The position numbers and the translations under genes were made by a program. The notes below the pieces were generated by a model. That model ran no database searches and was not told where the DNA came from. It saw only the letters and a list, made by a program, of their open reading frames with translations. Shown here in pieces: positions 6,029 through 12,639 of a stretch of DNA of 13,572 nt (position 1 is its first letter; every line of letters begins with the position of its first letter). Origin of the DNA: Candidatus Kaiserbacteria bacterium (GTDB taxonomy: Bacteria > Patescibacteriota > Minisyncoccia > Phycocordibacterales > UBA2100); contig JAFAPB010000044.1 in the NCBI GenBank assembly GCA_019247335.1, forward strand, positions 1 through 13,572, given 5' to 3'.

Positions 6029-6817
6029 TTAGGACGCAATACTGTATTTGCTCCATCGCTTCAGGCCGATTTTCTTTACCTGACCCGCTTCAACGAGCTC
6101 AGCGAGCTCTCGTTGGATCATTTTTTCACTGTATTCGGGCAAATTCGCGCAGACATCTTTAATACCCATCATTCCTCCTGTTCGTAAGACGTCTATTATG
6201 TTCCGCGACCTGGCCGATACATGTCCATTGCTTTCCGCGGTGTTATTGGTCATTACGGAAGTCGCTGTAACGGACTTCGTCTCGGTGACTGTAATGCTGT
6301 CCTTTATATCCTTCGTAGCGCTCGACGGTCCCGTTGATTTGAGCGAGCCCCCGCGGAGATCAAGCAAATCCTCGCGAGATACCGTGACACTCTCGGACAT
6401 CATGGATCGCTGTGAGACTGTCAGGAAATTGCCGAGCTCGTCGAGCGCCTCGACCATGATTGAAGCATTCTGAATAGAAACGCGCCCCGAGACCGTGAGC
6501 ACTCGAATCAAGGAGATCAAATGTCGAATCTTGCTCTGTGCCGCAACAAAGGAACTCGATTGATTTGCGCGCATCTCATCGCGCAATTGGAGTATTTGCT
6601 CAAGCAACTCGATCGAACCGAGCTTCAGCGACTTGGTAACGGGCTCATTGTCATCGATATGCTTCGTGAGGAGATGGAGTGCAGCGGCGATCCTCTCTGC
6701 ACGTCTATACGCGCGGTCACCTGCGCGGTTCTCGCCAAAGGGATTCGTACGGACATGATGTCCGTCAATAAATCGGGAGATAGAATCTGTCTTTGTGACG
6801 TCTTTTTGTTCGTCCAT
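6029..6817 (-). CDS. Conserved Parcubacteria-type winged-helix protein
   Basis: 262 residues from the ATG at 6817, chosen because GGGAG lies 5 nt upstream. The open frame runs 106 codons further, but that part overlaps ftsK and looks non-coding. Residues about 25-130 are helical and rich in charged heptads (RAYRRAERIAAALHLL, then ELLEQILQLRDEM). About 135-200 is a low-complexity Ser/Thr linker. Residues about 202-262 form a winged helix (IIDVLRTGG, IKDVCANLPEYSEKMIQREL, then wing residues LKRWSKYSI). The QREL helix is the likely recognition helix. I recognise the overall pattern as recurring in Parcubacteria but know no function. It diverges from ftsK across 169 bp that hold both promoters, so it could regulate itself or ftsK (inference). 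Confidence 0.8.
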   Translation of the reverse strand: MDEQKDVTKTDSISRFIDGHHVRTNPFGENRAGDRAYRRAERIAAALHLLTKHIDDNEPVTKSLKLGSIELLEQILQLRDEMRANQSSSFVAAQSKIRHLISLIRVLTVSGRVSIQNASIMVEALDELGNFLTVSQRSMMSESVTVSREDLLDLRGGSLKSTGPSSATKDIKDSITVTETKSVTATSVMTNNTAESNGHVSARSRNIIDVLRTGGMMGIKDVCANLPEYSEKMIQRELAELVEAGQVKKIGLKRWSKYSIAS

Positions 6818-6821
6818 TAGA

Positions 6822-6855
6822 TCTCCCGGTCTTTTAGGAGAGTGTCCTTTAAGAC
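6822..6855 (-). promoter_or_regulatory. Leader with two mutually exclusive hairpins around the RBS
   Basis: In the minus-strand leader, GTCTTAAAGGA (6855-6845) can pair with TCCTAAAAGAC (6839-6829): 9 of 11 bp, 5-nt loop. Alternatively TCTCC (6841-6837) can pair with GGAGA (6826-6822), hiding the Shine-Dalgarno GGGAG. Both use the bases at 6837-6839, so they cannot form together. As DNA, 6829-6855 is an imperfect dyad that could be a protein operator. Confidence 0.4.
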
Positions 6856-6872
6856 ATCCGTGAGTAAGGGTC

Positions 6873-6901
6873 AGTATATAGCCCAAGAGACCGTTTCGCA
6901 A
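6873..6901 (-). promoter_or_regulatory. Promoter of the winged-helix gene
   Basis: Minus strand: -35 TTGCGA (6901-6896; 4/6), 17-bp spacer, -10 TATACT (6878-6873; 5/6). The predicted start is near 6866, giving a leader of about 49 nt that carries a Shine-Dalgarno, unlike most promoters in this window. Confidence 0.6.
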
Positions 6902-6972
6902 GGAGTTGTTAACGGACAGCGTTCTTGCCGTTTTTGACGAAAACATCGAGATTTTACGCCATTTTTGCGTGG

Positions 6973-6978
6973 TATGAT
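6973..6978 (+). promoter_or_regulatory. -10 box of ftsK (leaderless)
   Basis: TATGAT (5/6) with 8 nt before the ATG at 6987. No Shine-Dalgarno precedes the ATG. The hexamer at 17-bp spacing (GATTTT) is a poor -35; TTGACG at 6934-6939 is too far away to serve this -10. Confidence 0.5.
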
Positions 6979-6986
6979 TGCGGTCA

Positions 6987-9182
6987 ATGAAAGAGCGAAA
7001 AAAGAAGGCTCGCGACAAGCAGGAAGAGCCTCGAGAGCGTTCGATCAGCGGTGAAGCCCTCCGGGGCGTCGCAGCCATACTCTTCGTGGCGACTGCCGGC
7101 TTTCTTTCCCTTGCCGGGCTCGGTCTCGGCGGCACGCTCGGAACTGCGCTTTTTAACGCGCTAACGTGGCTCTTGGGAGTAGGCTACATGCTCCTCCCCC
7201 TCTCGCTCGTACTCCTTTCGGTCGTCATATTCCGCTCGCTGGAGAAAAGTTTCGGCTGGGTACAGAGCCTCTCGATGGCGATATTCCTGCTCTCCGCGCT
7301 CGGGCTCGTCAATCTCGCCTTTCCCGGACACGGTGGCGTCCTTGGATCCGCGATCTCGCAGCCGCTCGTCGCCGCCGTCGCGACACCGGTCACGGTCATC
7401 TTTCTTATCGCGTTCATCATTGTCGCTTTGGTCATTGCTTTTGACGTGAATCTCGTTGAGCTCTTTGCAGGACTTCGCGCGAGCGTCTCCGGCGACGATG
7501 AATCGGAGATGCGAGAACAATCGATCGAAGATGTGCCCGTAGTCGGTCTGCCTGACGAAGAGACCGAAGAAGAGTCGGTGCAAGAGTCGGAAGAAGAGCG
7601 TGCGCCGAAAGAGCCTGAAGTGAAGAAATTCGCCGATGCGCCGGTCACTGAAGGCTTCCCTATCATCGCGACGACGGGCAGCTCATACGAGCCGCCGCCC
7701 GTATCGCTCCTCGCGAAGAATAAAGGCAAACCGGAAGTCGGCGACGTGAAAGCCAATATGAACATCATCAAGCGCACGCTGCAGAATTTCGGCATCCAAG
7801 TCGAAATGGACGAAGCGTCGATCGGACCGACCGTCACCCGCTATTCGATGAAACCAGCCGAAGGCGTGCGGCTCTCCAAGATCGTCGCTCTACAATCGAA
7901 TCTCGAGCTCGCGCTTGCGGCCGCACCGGTGCGTATCGAAGCGCCGATCCCCGGCAAATCGCTGGTCGGCATCGAGGTGCCGAATATCGCGCGCACGACG
8001 CTCGGCATGGGGCCGATACTCTCGGACGAGCAATTCATCTCGTCCGACAAGCCGCTCCTCGCCGGACTCGGCCGCGCGATCAATGGCGCGCCGATCTACG
8101 CCGACATCGCGAAGATGCCGCATCTCCTGGTCGCCGGCACGACCGGTGCGGGCAAGTCGGTCACGATCCACGATTTCATTGTCTCGCTCCTCTATCGCTG
8201 CGGGCCCGAGCGCCTGCGCTTCATCATGGTGGATCCCAAGCGCGTCGAACTCACGCTCTATAATTCGATCCCCCACTTGCTCACGCCGGTCATAACGGAC
8301 CCGAAAAAGGCGATCCTCGCGATGAAATGGCTCGCGAAAGAAATGGAGCGGCGCTACAACATCCTGGAGACCGAGCGTGTGCGCGACATTGCCTCGTATC
8401 ACGAAAACGTCGTCGCTCCGGCGCTGAAAAAGGCAGAGGCCGGGTCGGATAAGCCGCTGCCGGAGGCGATGCCCTATATCGTCCTCATCATCGACGAGCT
8501 CGCAGATATAATGCAGACGTACCCGCGAGAGCTTGAGAGCGGCATCGTGCGCCTCGCACAGATGAGCCGCGCGGTCGGTATCCACCTCGTCCTCTCCACG
8601 CAGCGCCCGTCGGTGAAAGTAATCACCGGCCTTATCAAGGCGAATATCCCGGCGCGTCTCGCGCTCCAGGTCGCCTCCCAGATCGATTCGCGCACGATCC
8701 TCGATATGGGCGGCGCCGAGAAGCTCTTGGGCGCGGGCGATATGCTCTTCCTCTCCGGAGAGATGTCGAAGCCGCGCCGCATCCAGGCGCCGTACATTTC
8801 CGAAGAAGAGGTCAAACGCGTCGTCACCTTTATCGCGAAAAACAGCGAGGGTCAGCTGCCGAGCGAGATCGACTTCACCGAGAAGGGCCAGGCCGGCGGG
8901 ACTGACCCGATCTTCGCTTCGATGTCCGTCGACGGCGACGATGAAGATGACGAGCTGTATCCGGAAGCAAAAAAGACGGTTATCGAGGCGGGCAAGGCAT
9001 CGACCTCGTACCTTCAGCGCAAGCTCGGCATCGGCTATGCGCGCGCTGCGCGACTCATGGATCTGCTTGAAGAGCGCGGCGTGATCGGCCCGGCCGACGG
9101 CGCAAAGCCGCGCGACGTGATCGGTGCCGGCAACGCGGACGAACTCGCGAAAGAGCCTGCAGAAGAGACCGAGAGCGCCTGA
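6987..9182 (+). CDS. ftsK: DNA translocase FtsK/SpoIIIE
   Basis: 731 residues, the size of a short FtsK/SpoIIIE. A TTG at 6978 could add three residues but is part of the -10 box, so the ATG at 6987 is preferred. Four hydrophobic segments (about 26-48, 53-82, 92-112, 127-152) form the membrane anchor, followed by an acidic linker (about 165-220). The motor has Walker A GTTGAGKS at 384-391 and Walker B VLIIDELAD at 499-507. The typical STQRPSVKVITGLIKANIPA segment follows. The C-terminal gamma winged helix (about 672-712, GYARAARLMDLLEERG) in relatives reads KOPS-type polarity sequences. The hexamer pumps DNA at the division septum for chromosome segregation. The stop TGA is one base before the next ATG. 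The call is certain. Confidence 0.97.
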   Translation: MKERKKKARDKQEEPRERSISGEALRGVAAILFVATAGFLSLAGLGLGGTLGTALFNALTWLLGVGYMLLPLSLVLLSVVIFRSLEKSFGWVQSLSMAIFLLSALGLVNLAFPGHGGVLGSAISQPLVAAVATPVTVIFLIAFIIVALVIAFDVNLVELFAGLRASVSGDDESEMREQSIEDVPVVGLPDEETEEESVQESEEERAPKEPEVKKFADAPVTEGFPIIATTGSSYEPPPVSLLAKNKGKPEVGDVKANMNIIKRTLQNFGIQVEMDEASIGPTVTRYSMKPAEGVRLSKIVALQSNLELALAAAPVRIEAPIPGKSLVGIEVPNIARTTLGMGPILSDEQFISSDKPLLAGLGRAINGAPIYADIAKMPHLLVAGTTGAGKSVTIHDFIVSLLYRCGPERLRFIMVDPKRVELTLYNSIPHLLTPVITDPKKAILAMKWLAKEMERRYNILETERVRDIASYHENVVAPALKKAEAGSDKPLPEAMPYIVLIIDELADIMQTYPRELESGIVRLAQMSRAVGIHLVLSTQRPSVKVITGLIKANIPARLALQVASQIDSRTILDMGGAEKLLGAGDMLFLSGEMSKPRRIQAPYISEEEVKRVVTFIAKNSEGQLPSEIDFTEKGQAGGTDPIFASMSVDGDDEDDELYPEAKKTVIEAGKASTSYLQRKLGIGYARAARLMDLLEERGVIGPADGAKPRDVIGAGNADELAKEPAEETESA

Positions 9183-9183
9183 T

Positions 9184-9603
9184 ATGCTTCCCTACCGCGA
9201 CTCCCGTTTGACCCAGATCGCGCTTGTCATTTTCTTCGTGATAGTGATCGGCTACGCATATTTCGAAGCGCGCGGGCTCCTTTTTGGTCCGAAGATCAAT
9301 ATCTCGAGCTCGCTGCAGGAGACGCACGATCCGTACATCGTAATCCACGGCCGCGCAGACCGCATTTCCTCGCTCGCTATGAACGGCAAAACGATACCGG
9401 TCACTGAAAGCGGCGATTTCGAGGAGCCGTATCTGCTCGCGCCGGGCGTTAACCGCATCATTTTCGACGCGACCGATCGCTACGGCCGAAGCCGGCAGAG
9501 CGTCGTACAGATCCTCTACGCGCCGACCTCGACGCCGGAGACCCTGCCGGTGGATATCGTCGCGACGAGCACGGCGCAGTCCACAACGACCGTAGCGCAT
9601 TAA
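9184..9603 (+). CDS. Membrane-anchored beta-domain protein (Glucodextranase-B-like fold)
   Basis: 139 residues. The ATG at 9184 follows the ftsK stop after a single base, so translation is probably coupled; upstream in-frame alternatives lie inside ftsK. Residues about 10-27 form one transmembrane helix. Residues about 38-112 form a small beta domain of the pattern V/I-x-G-x-A ... NGKTIPVTESGDF ... LLAPGVNRIIFDATDRYGR. This resembles the Ig-like Glucodextranase domain B (PF09136), by memory and not searched. The tail is Thr/Ser-rich. The domain faces outward if the basic N-terminus stays inside. Its placement between ftsK and recA may be only operon packing; a septal or envelope role is speculative. 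Confidence 0.85.
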   Translation: MLPYRDSRLTQIALVIFFVIVIGYAYFEARGLLFGPKINISSSLQETHDPYIVIHGRADRISSLAMNGKTIPVTESGDFEEPYLLAPGVNRIIFDATDRYGRSRQSVVQILYAPTSTPETLPVDIVATSTAQSTTTVAH

Positions 9604-9614
9604 GGGCTTTCCTA

Positions 9615-9620
9615 TATACT
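9615..9620 (+). promoter_or_regulatory. -10 box of recA (leaderless)
   Basis: TATACT (5/6), 6 nt before the recA ATG at 9627 and with no Shine-Dalgarno. The same hexamer and spacing occur before the TPR gene. No good -35 is present (GTAGCG at 17 bp). It lies in the 23-nt gap after the preceding stop, so recA may also be read through from ftsK. I see no LexA-box palindrome here. Confidence 0.5.
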
Positions 9621-9626
9621 GCACCC

Positions 9627-10697
9627 ATGTCACCCGTCGCCAAAAAAGAAAAAGCGCCTCCGAAGCAGGTCGGCGTAGGATCGGACAAGGATATCGAGCG
9701 CGCGCTCTCAGAGATCAAAACAAAATTCGGCGACGAAGCGATCATGAAACTGGGCGACACGCCCAAGGTGGATGTCGACGCGATCTCGACCGGTTCGATC
9801 GGCGTCGACTGGGCGCTCGGCATCGGCGGACTCCCCCGTGGCCGCATCATCGAAATATTCGGTCCCGAATCCTCCGGTAAAACGACGCTCTCCTTGCACG
9901 CGGTCGCCGAAGCACAGAAAAAAGGCGGCGTCTGCGCATTCATCGATGCGGAGCACGCGCTCGATCCGGAATACGCAAAAAAAATCGGCGTTGATATCTC
10001 GAGTCTCCTCGTCTCGCAGCCCGACACCGGCGAACAGGCGCTTGAGATCGTGGAGTCGCTCGTGCGCTCCGGCAAGATCGATGTGATCGTCGTCGACTCC
10101 GTCGCCGCGCTCACGCCGAAAGATGAGATCGAGGGCGATATGGGTGCGCAGCACGTCGGCAAGCAAGCGCGGCTTATGTCGCAGGCGTTGCGCAAACTGA
10201 CGGCTATCGTCTCGAAGACAAAGACTGTCGTTATTTTCATCAACCAGATCCGCATGCAGATCGGCGTCATGTTCGGCAACCCCGAAACAACGCCCGGAGG
10301 CAAGGCGCTCAAGTTCTATACCTCGGTCCGCATCGATATCCGCCGCATCGCCCAGATCAAGAAGGGCGACGAGGTGATGGGCGGCCGCCACCGTGTGAAG
10401 ATCGTCAAGAATAAGGTCGCGGCACCCTTCCGCCAGACGGAATTCGACATGATGTACGGCGAAGGCATTTCCCGCGAAGGCGAGGCGCTCGCGCTCGGAG
10501 AGAAACTCGGGCTCGTCGAAAAATCATCGGGCGGCGCATACTCGATCGGCGAAACGAAGCTCGGACGCGGCTATGACGCGGCGCGCACGTTCTTGCACCA
10601 GAACAAACCGATCCTCAATACGCTGCTCAAAGACATCCGCAAAGGGCTGCAGAACGGCGGCGTGGTCGCCAAAAGCGCAGGCGGCGACGAAGAATAG
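9627..10697 (+). CDS. recA: Recombinase RecA
   Basis: 356 residues, full length. RecA polymerises on single-stranded DNA, pairs it with homologous duplex and drives repair; in many bacteria it also triggers LexA cleavage. Visible hallmarks are Walker A GPESSGKT (79-86), the catalytic Glu region DAEHALDPEYAKKIGVD, and Walker B VIVVD (153-157). Loop L1 is around EGDMGAQHVGKQARLMSQAL and loop L2 around NQIRMQIGVMFGNPETTPGG. The C-terminal tail is short and weakly acidic (GGDEE). There is no intein. It is convergent with the next gene, with only 8 bp between stops and no obvious terminator hairpin. The call is certain. Confidence 0.98.
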   Translation: MSPVAKKEKAPPKQVGVGSDKDIERALSEIKTKFGDEAIMKLGDTPKVDVDAISTGSIGVDWALGIGGLPRGRIIEIFGPESSGKTTLSLHAVAEAQKKGGVCAFIDAEHALDPEYAKKIGVDISSLLVSQPDTGEQALEIVESLVRSGKIDVIVVDSVAALTPKDEIEGDMGAQHVGKQARLMSQALRKLTAIVSKTKTVVIFINQIRMQIGVMFGNPETTPGGKALKFYTSVRIDIRRIAQIKKGDEVMGGRHRVKIVKNKVAAPFRQTEFDMMYGEGISREGEALALGEKLGLVEKSSGGAYSIGETKLGRGYDAARTFLHQNKPILNTLLKDIRKGLQNGGVVAKSAGGDEE

Positions 10698-10705
10698 GCG
10701 CCTGG

Positions 10706-11125
10706 CTACTCGAGGTACTGATGGCTCGCGAAGTAAAACAGCGCAACGCCGGCGATGATGCCAGCGGCGTCGATATATGCATAGATATTCTCGCCGGCGT
10801 TCAGAAAGGATTGTACGTCGCCGATGAGAAGCAAAAATGCGAGGAATCCGAAAAATACCGTCGAGAGTTCGATGATGCGCTCGCGGTCGGCAAGGCGGTA
10901 CGTGCGGACGATATAGCGCGCCGAATATCTGATACCGAGCCAAAGCGCGACGAAGGAAACGAGGACCGATGCGACCGCGGCTGGGACAGTCTCTTCTTGT
11001 AAGCCGAAGACCGGCGCGATCGCAAAGACGTAGATCATCCCGATCAAAAACGGAATAAACAGGCCCGCGATCATCATATACGCGGTCGCGACGACCCAAT
11101 CCGATGTTTCTTTCTTCTCGGCCAT
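10706..11125 (-). CDS. Four-helix integral membrane protein of unknown function
   Basis: 139 residues from the ATG at 11125. Four hydrophobic segments lie at about 11-38, 47-65, 84-103 and 115-133, with a basic cytoplasmic loop RYSARYIVRTYRLADRER between the second and third. I do not recognise the family. No catalytic motif, cysteine pair or nucleotide-binding site is visible. The gene diverges from efp and converges on recA, so it stands alone as a transcription unit. A -10 box lies 8 nt before the start and there is no Shine-Dalgarno. Codon usage matches the neighbours, and the topology makes it a confident gene despite the unknown role. Confidence 0.82.
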   Translation of the reverse strand: MAEKKETSDWVVATAYMMIAGLFIPFLIGMIYVFAIAPVFGLQEETVPAAVASVLVSFVALWLGIRYSARYIVRTYRLADRERIIELSTVFFGFLAFLLLIGDVQSFLNAGENIYAYIDAAGIIAGVALFYFASHQYLE

Positions 11126-11133
11126 GTGCGTAA

Positions 11134-11139
11134 ATCATA
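11134..11139 (-). promoter_or_regulatory. -10 box of the four-helix protein gene (leaderless)
   Basis: TATGAT on the minus strand (5/6), 8 nt before the ATG at 11125: the same hexamer and spacing as ftsK. There is no Shine-Dalgarno and no good -35 at 16-18 bp. Confidence 0.5.
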
Positions 11140-11160
11140 GCACCGCAATGGGGCGCACGG

Positions 11161-11188
11161 TGGACAAAGCGCCGATTTTGAATAAAAT
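11161..11188 (+). promoter_or_regulatory. Promoter of efp (leaderless)
   Basis: -35 TGGACA (11161-11166; 5/6), 16-bp spacer, -10 TAAAAT (11183-11188; 5/6), then 8 nt to the ATG at 11197. There is no Shine-Dalgarno. Confidence 0.6.
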
Positions 11189-11196
11189 ACGCGACA

Positions 11197-11757
11197 ATGT
11201 TGGCATATAACGAAGTCAAACCGGGTGTCGCAGTCGTCGTCGACGGAGAGCCGTACGTCTGCACCTGGAACAATATAATGAAGAAACAGCAGCGCCGTCC
11301 GGTCAATCAGACGAAGCTGCGCCACATCATCAAAGGAAATTCGATCGAATACTCATTCCAGCAGAGCGACAAAGTGGAGGAGGCGGAGATCGAAACGCGT
11401 CCGGCGGTTTTCATCTACGAGCGCAACGGCGAGTGGTTCTTCCATGACGTAAAAGACAAGTCCCAGCGTTTTTCTGTGAGCGAAGAGCAAGTCGGCGATA
11501 GCGGCAAATTCCTTAAATCGAATACGCAGGTGGATACGCTCTGGTTCCAGGGCGCGCTTTTCCGCGTGCGGCTCCCTATCAAGATCGAATTGAAGGTCAC
11601 CGAAGCGCCGCCGGATGTCCGCGGCAACACTGCGCAGGGCGGGAGCAAGGTCGTTGAGCTCGAAACGGGTGCGACCTTGAACGTCCCGATGTTCGTCAAG
11701 ACGGGCGACATCATTCGAATCAATACGGAGAGCGGCGAATACGTGGAGCGTGTCTAG
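11197..11757 (+). CDS. efp: Translation elongation factor P with atypical tip loop
   Basis: 186 residues with the normal three-domain layout: a KOW-like domain I (about 1-64) and OB domains II and III. The C-terminus carries the family signature ending GDIIRINTESGEYVERV. EF-P binds the ribosome beside the P-site tRNA and rescues stalling at consecutive prolines. The domain I tip, usually PGKG followed by Q-A-F and contacting the peptidyl-transferase centre, reads KKQQRRPVNQTKLR here. Aligned without gaps on the shared TKLR/VKLR end, the normally modified Lys or Arg falls on Gln32, flanked by R33 and R34. No EpmA, EarP or YmfI-type modification gene is in the window. I recall similar KQQRK/RP tips in other CPR EF-Ps. 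The family call is certain; how the tip works is open. Confidence 0.96.
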   Translation: MLAYNEVKPGVAVVVDGEPYVCTWNNIMKKQQRRPVNQTKLRHIIKGNSIEYSFQQSDKVEEAEIETRPAVFIYERNGEWFFHDVKDKSQRFSVSEEQVGDSGKFLKSNTQVDTLWFQGALFRVRLPIKIELKVTEAPPDVRGNTAQGGSKVVELETGATLNVPMFVKTGDIIRINTESGEYVERV

Positions 11758-11760
11758 TAA

Positions 11761-11789
11761 TTGACCGTGCTTTCGGCTCGGCCTATGAT
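11761..11789 (+). promoter_or_regulatory. Strong promoter of the 41-aa gene
   Basis: -35 TTGACC (11761-11766; 5/6), exact 17-bp spacer, -10 TATGAT (11784-11789; 5/6). This is the best sigma70-type promoter in the window. It begins 3 bp after the efp stop codon. The predicted start is at 11796-11797. Confidence 0.75.
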
Positions 11790-11813
11790 GGCCGTGATCA
11801 AGGGAGTGACTCG

Positions 11814-11939
11814 ATGATCAAAGAGCTCATTGCGCTTGCGCGCTCGATTCGCTACGACTTCGTCTCGGGCATTCACTTCGTCCGCGACAACTTCCGTCGA
11901 GAATTCGCCGCGTTCAGACGCGAACACGGCTGGTCCTGA
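11814..11939 (+). CDS. Unrecognised 41-residue basic protein with its own transcription unit
   Basis: ATG at 11814, TGA at 11937-11939. A good Shine-Dalgarno (AGGGAG) sits 7 nt upstream, a strong promoter is at 11761-11789 and a near-ideal terminator at 11962-11983. Predicted RNA is about 190 nt. The peptide starts MIKELIALARSIRYDF and ends FRREHGWS. It is highly basic (seven Arg) and looks like one or two amphipathic helices, with no transmembrane segment, Cys pair or recognisable domain. Codon use is G/C-ending like the neighbours. There is no terminator between efp and this gene, so some RNA may come from efp. It could bind nucleic acid, the ribosome or the membrane surface; none of these is shown. 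A dual-function small RNA is the alternative. Confidence 0.7.
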   Translation: MIKELIALARSIRYDFVSGIHFVRDNFRREFAAFRREHGWS

Positions 11940-11961
11940 AAGCCAGCCGCACCGAACGGAA

Positions 11962-11990
11962 AGGGCCGCCTCGTGGCGGCCCTAGCTTAT
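11962..11990. terminator. Bidirectional intrinsic terminator
   Basis: Perfect 9-bp stem AGGGCCGCC/GGCGGCCCT (11962-11970 with 11975-11983), 4-nt TCGT loop, then a T-rich plus-strand stretch ending TTATTTTT. It ends the efp/41-aa transcript. On the minus strand it starts 4 nt past the rpsR stop (its TTTCC side is weaker) and probably also ends the rpsF-ssb-rpsR operon. Confidence 0.88.
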
Positions 11991-12184
11991 TTTTGGATAT
12001 ACGGAAGGAGTCCCATGAAGCGCGCGCGCTTCACCGCCGCTTCCACTGCGCGCTGCTGCTTGGCGGTGAGGCCCGTGCGCTTCCTCGACATGACGCGGCC
12101 GTGCGGATTGATGAATTGCTTGAGAAGATCGATATCCTTGTAATCGACGTGCTGTATATCGTTCTGCGTAAGAATGTTTGTCAT
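11987..12184 (-). CDS. rpsR: 30S ribosomal protein S18
   Basis: 65 residues, somewhat shorter than the usual 70-85. S18 binds the 30S platform with S6. Visible signature: DYKDIDLLKQFI, then GRVMSRKRTGLTAKQQRAVEAAVKRARFMGLLPY. The start at 12184 is 9 nt past the ssb stop. There is no separate promoter, so it is the third gene of rpsF-ssb-rpsR, an arrangement conserved across bacteria. The stop codon lies inside the T-rich side of the terminator. The shortening is at the N-terminus, before the conserved core, so function should be intact. Confidence 0.96.
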   Translation of the reverse strand: MTNILTQNDIQHVDYKDIDLLKQFINPHGRVMSRKRTGLTAKQQRAVEAAVKRARFMGLLPYIQK

Positions 12185-12193
12185 AGTGTGTGA

Positions 12194-12637
12194 TTAAAAC
12201 GGAATGTCATCCGGATTGATATCGTCTTTCGGGTACTCGATCCCGGCGCCGCCTGAAGCCGGCATCTCCTGCGAATCATCTTCCTGGCGGGCGCGGCTGC
12301 CGCCTCCGCCGGACGAACGCGGACCGAACTGCACCGAATCCGCGACGACCTCGGTGCGGTACTTCTTCTCGCCATTCTGCTCCCAGCTGCGCGTCTGCAT
12401 GCGGCCCTCGACGTATACGGAGCTTCCCTTCTTGAGGTATTGATTTACGGTGTCCGCCTGCCGACCGAAGACGACGATGTTGTGGAAGTCGGTCTGTTCC
12501 TGCTTCTTGCCGTCGCGGTCGCGATAGACGCGATTCGTCGCGACCGAGAAGTTACACACGTTCATGCCACTCGGGAGCGCGCGCAATTCCGGATCGCGCG
12601 TCAAGTTACCGAAGAGGATCGCCTTATTGATGTACAT
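12194..12637 (-). CDS. ssb: Single-stranded DNA-binding protein
   Basis: 147 residues. An OB-fold (about 1-105) opens with INKAILFGNLTRDPELR and contains the VATNR and FHNIVVFGRQA segments, followed by a Gly/Ser/Asp linker and the acidic tip DDIPF (143-147). The tip recruits partner proteins such as recombination and replication factors. SSB covers single-stranded DNA and works with RecA, encoded upstream on the other strand. The ATG follows the rpsF stop after two bases, suggesting translational coupling. It looks complete and typical. Confidence 0.97.
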   Translation of the reverse strand: MYINKAILFGNLTRDPELRALPSGMNVCNFSVATNRVYRDRDGKKQEQTDFHNIVVFGRQADTVNQYLKKGSSVYVEGRMQTRSWEQNGEKKYRTEVVADSVQFGPRSSGGGGSRARQEDDSQEMPASGGAGIEYPKDDINPDDIPF

Positions 12638-12639
12638 AC

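Noticed and set aside
6818..7135. N-terminal extension of the winged-helix frame by 106 codons
   Set aside because: It overlaps the start of ftsK in the opposite direction, looks non-coding, and a clear ribosome binding site sits before the ATG at 6817.
7890..8585. 231-codon minus-strand frame inside ftsK
   Set aside because: Antisense shadow of the conserved FtsK motor domain; Arg/Asp-rich with no motif.
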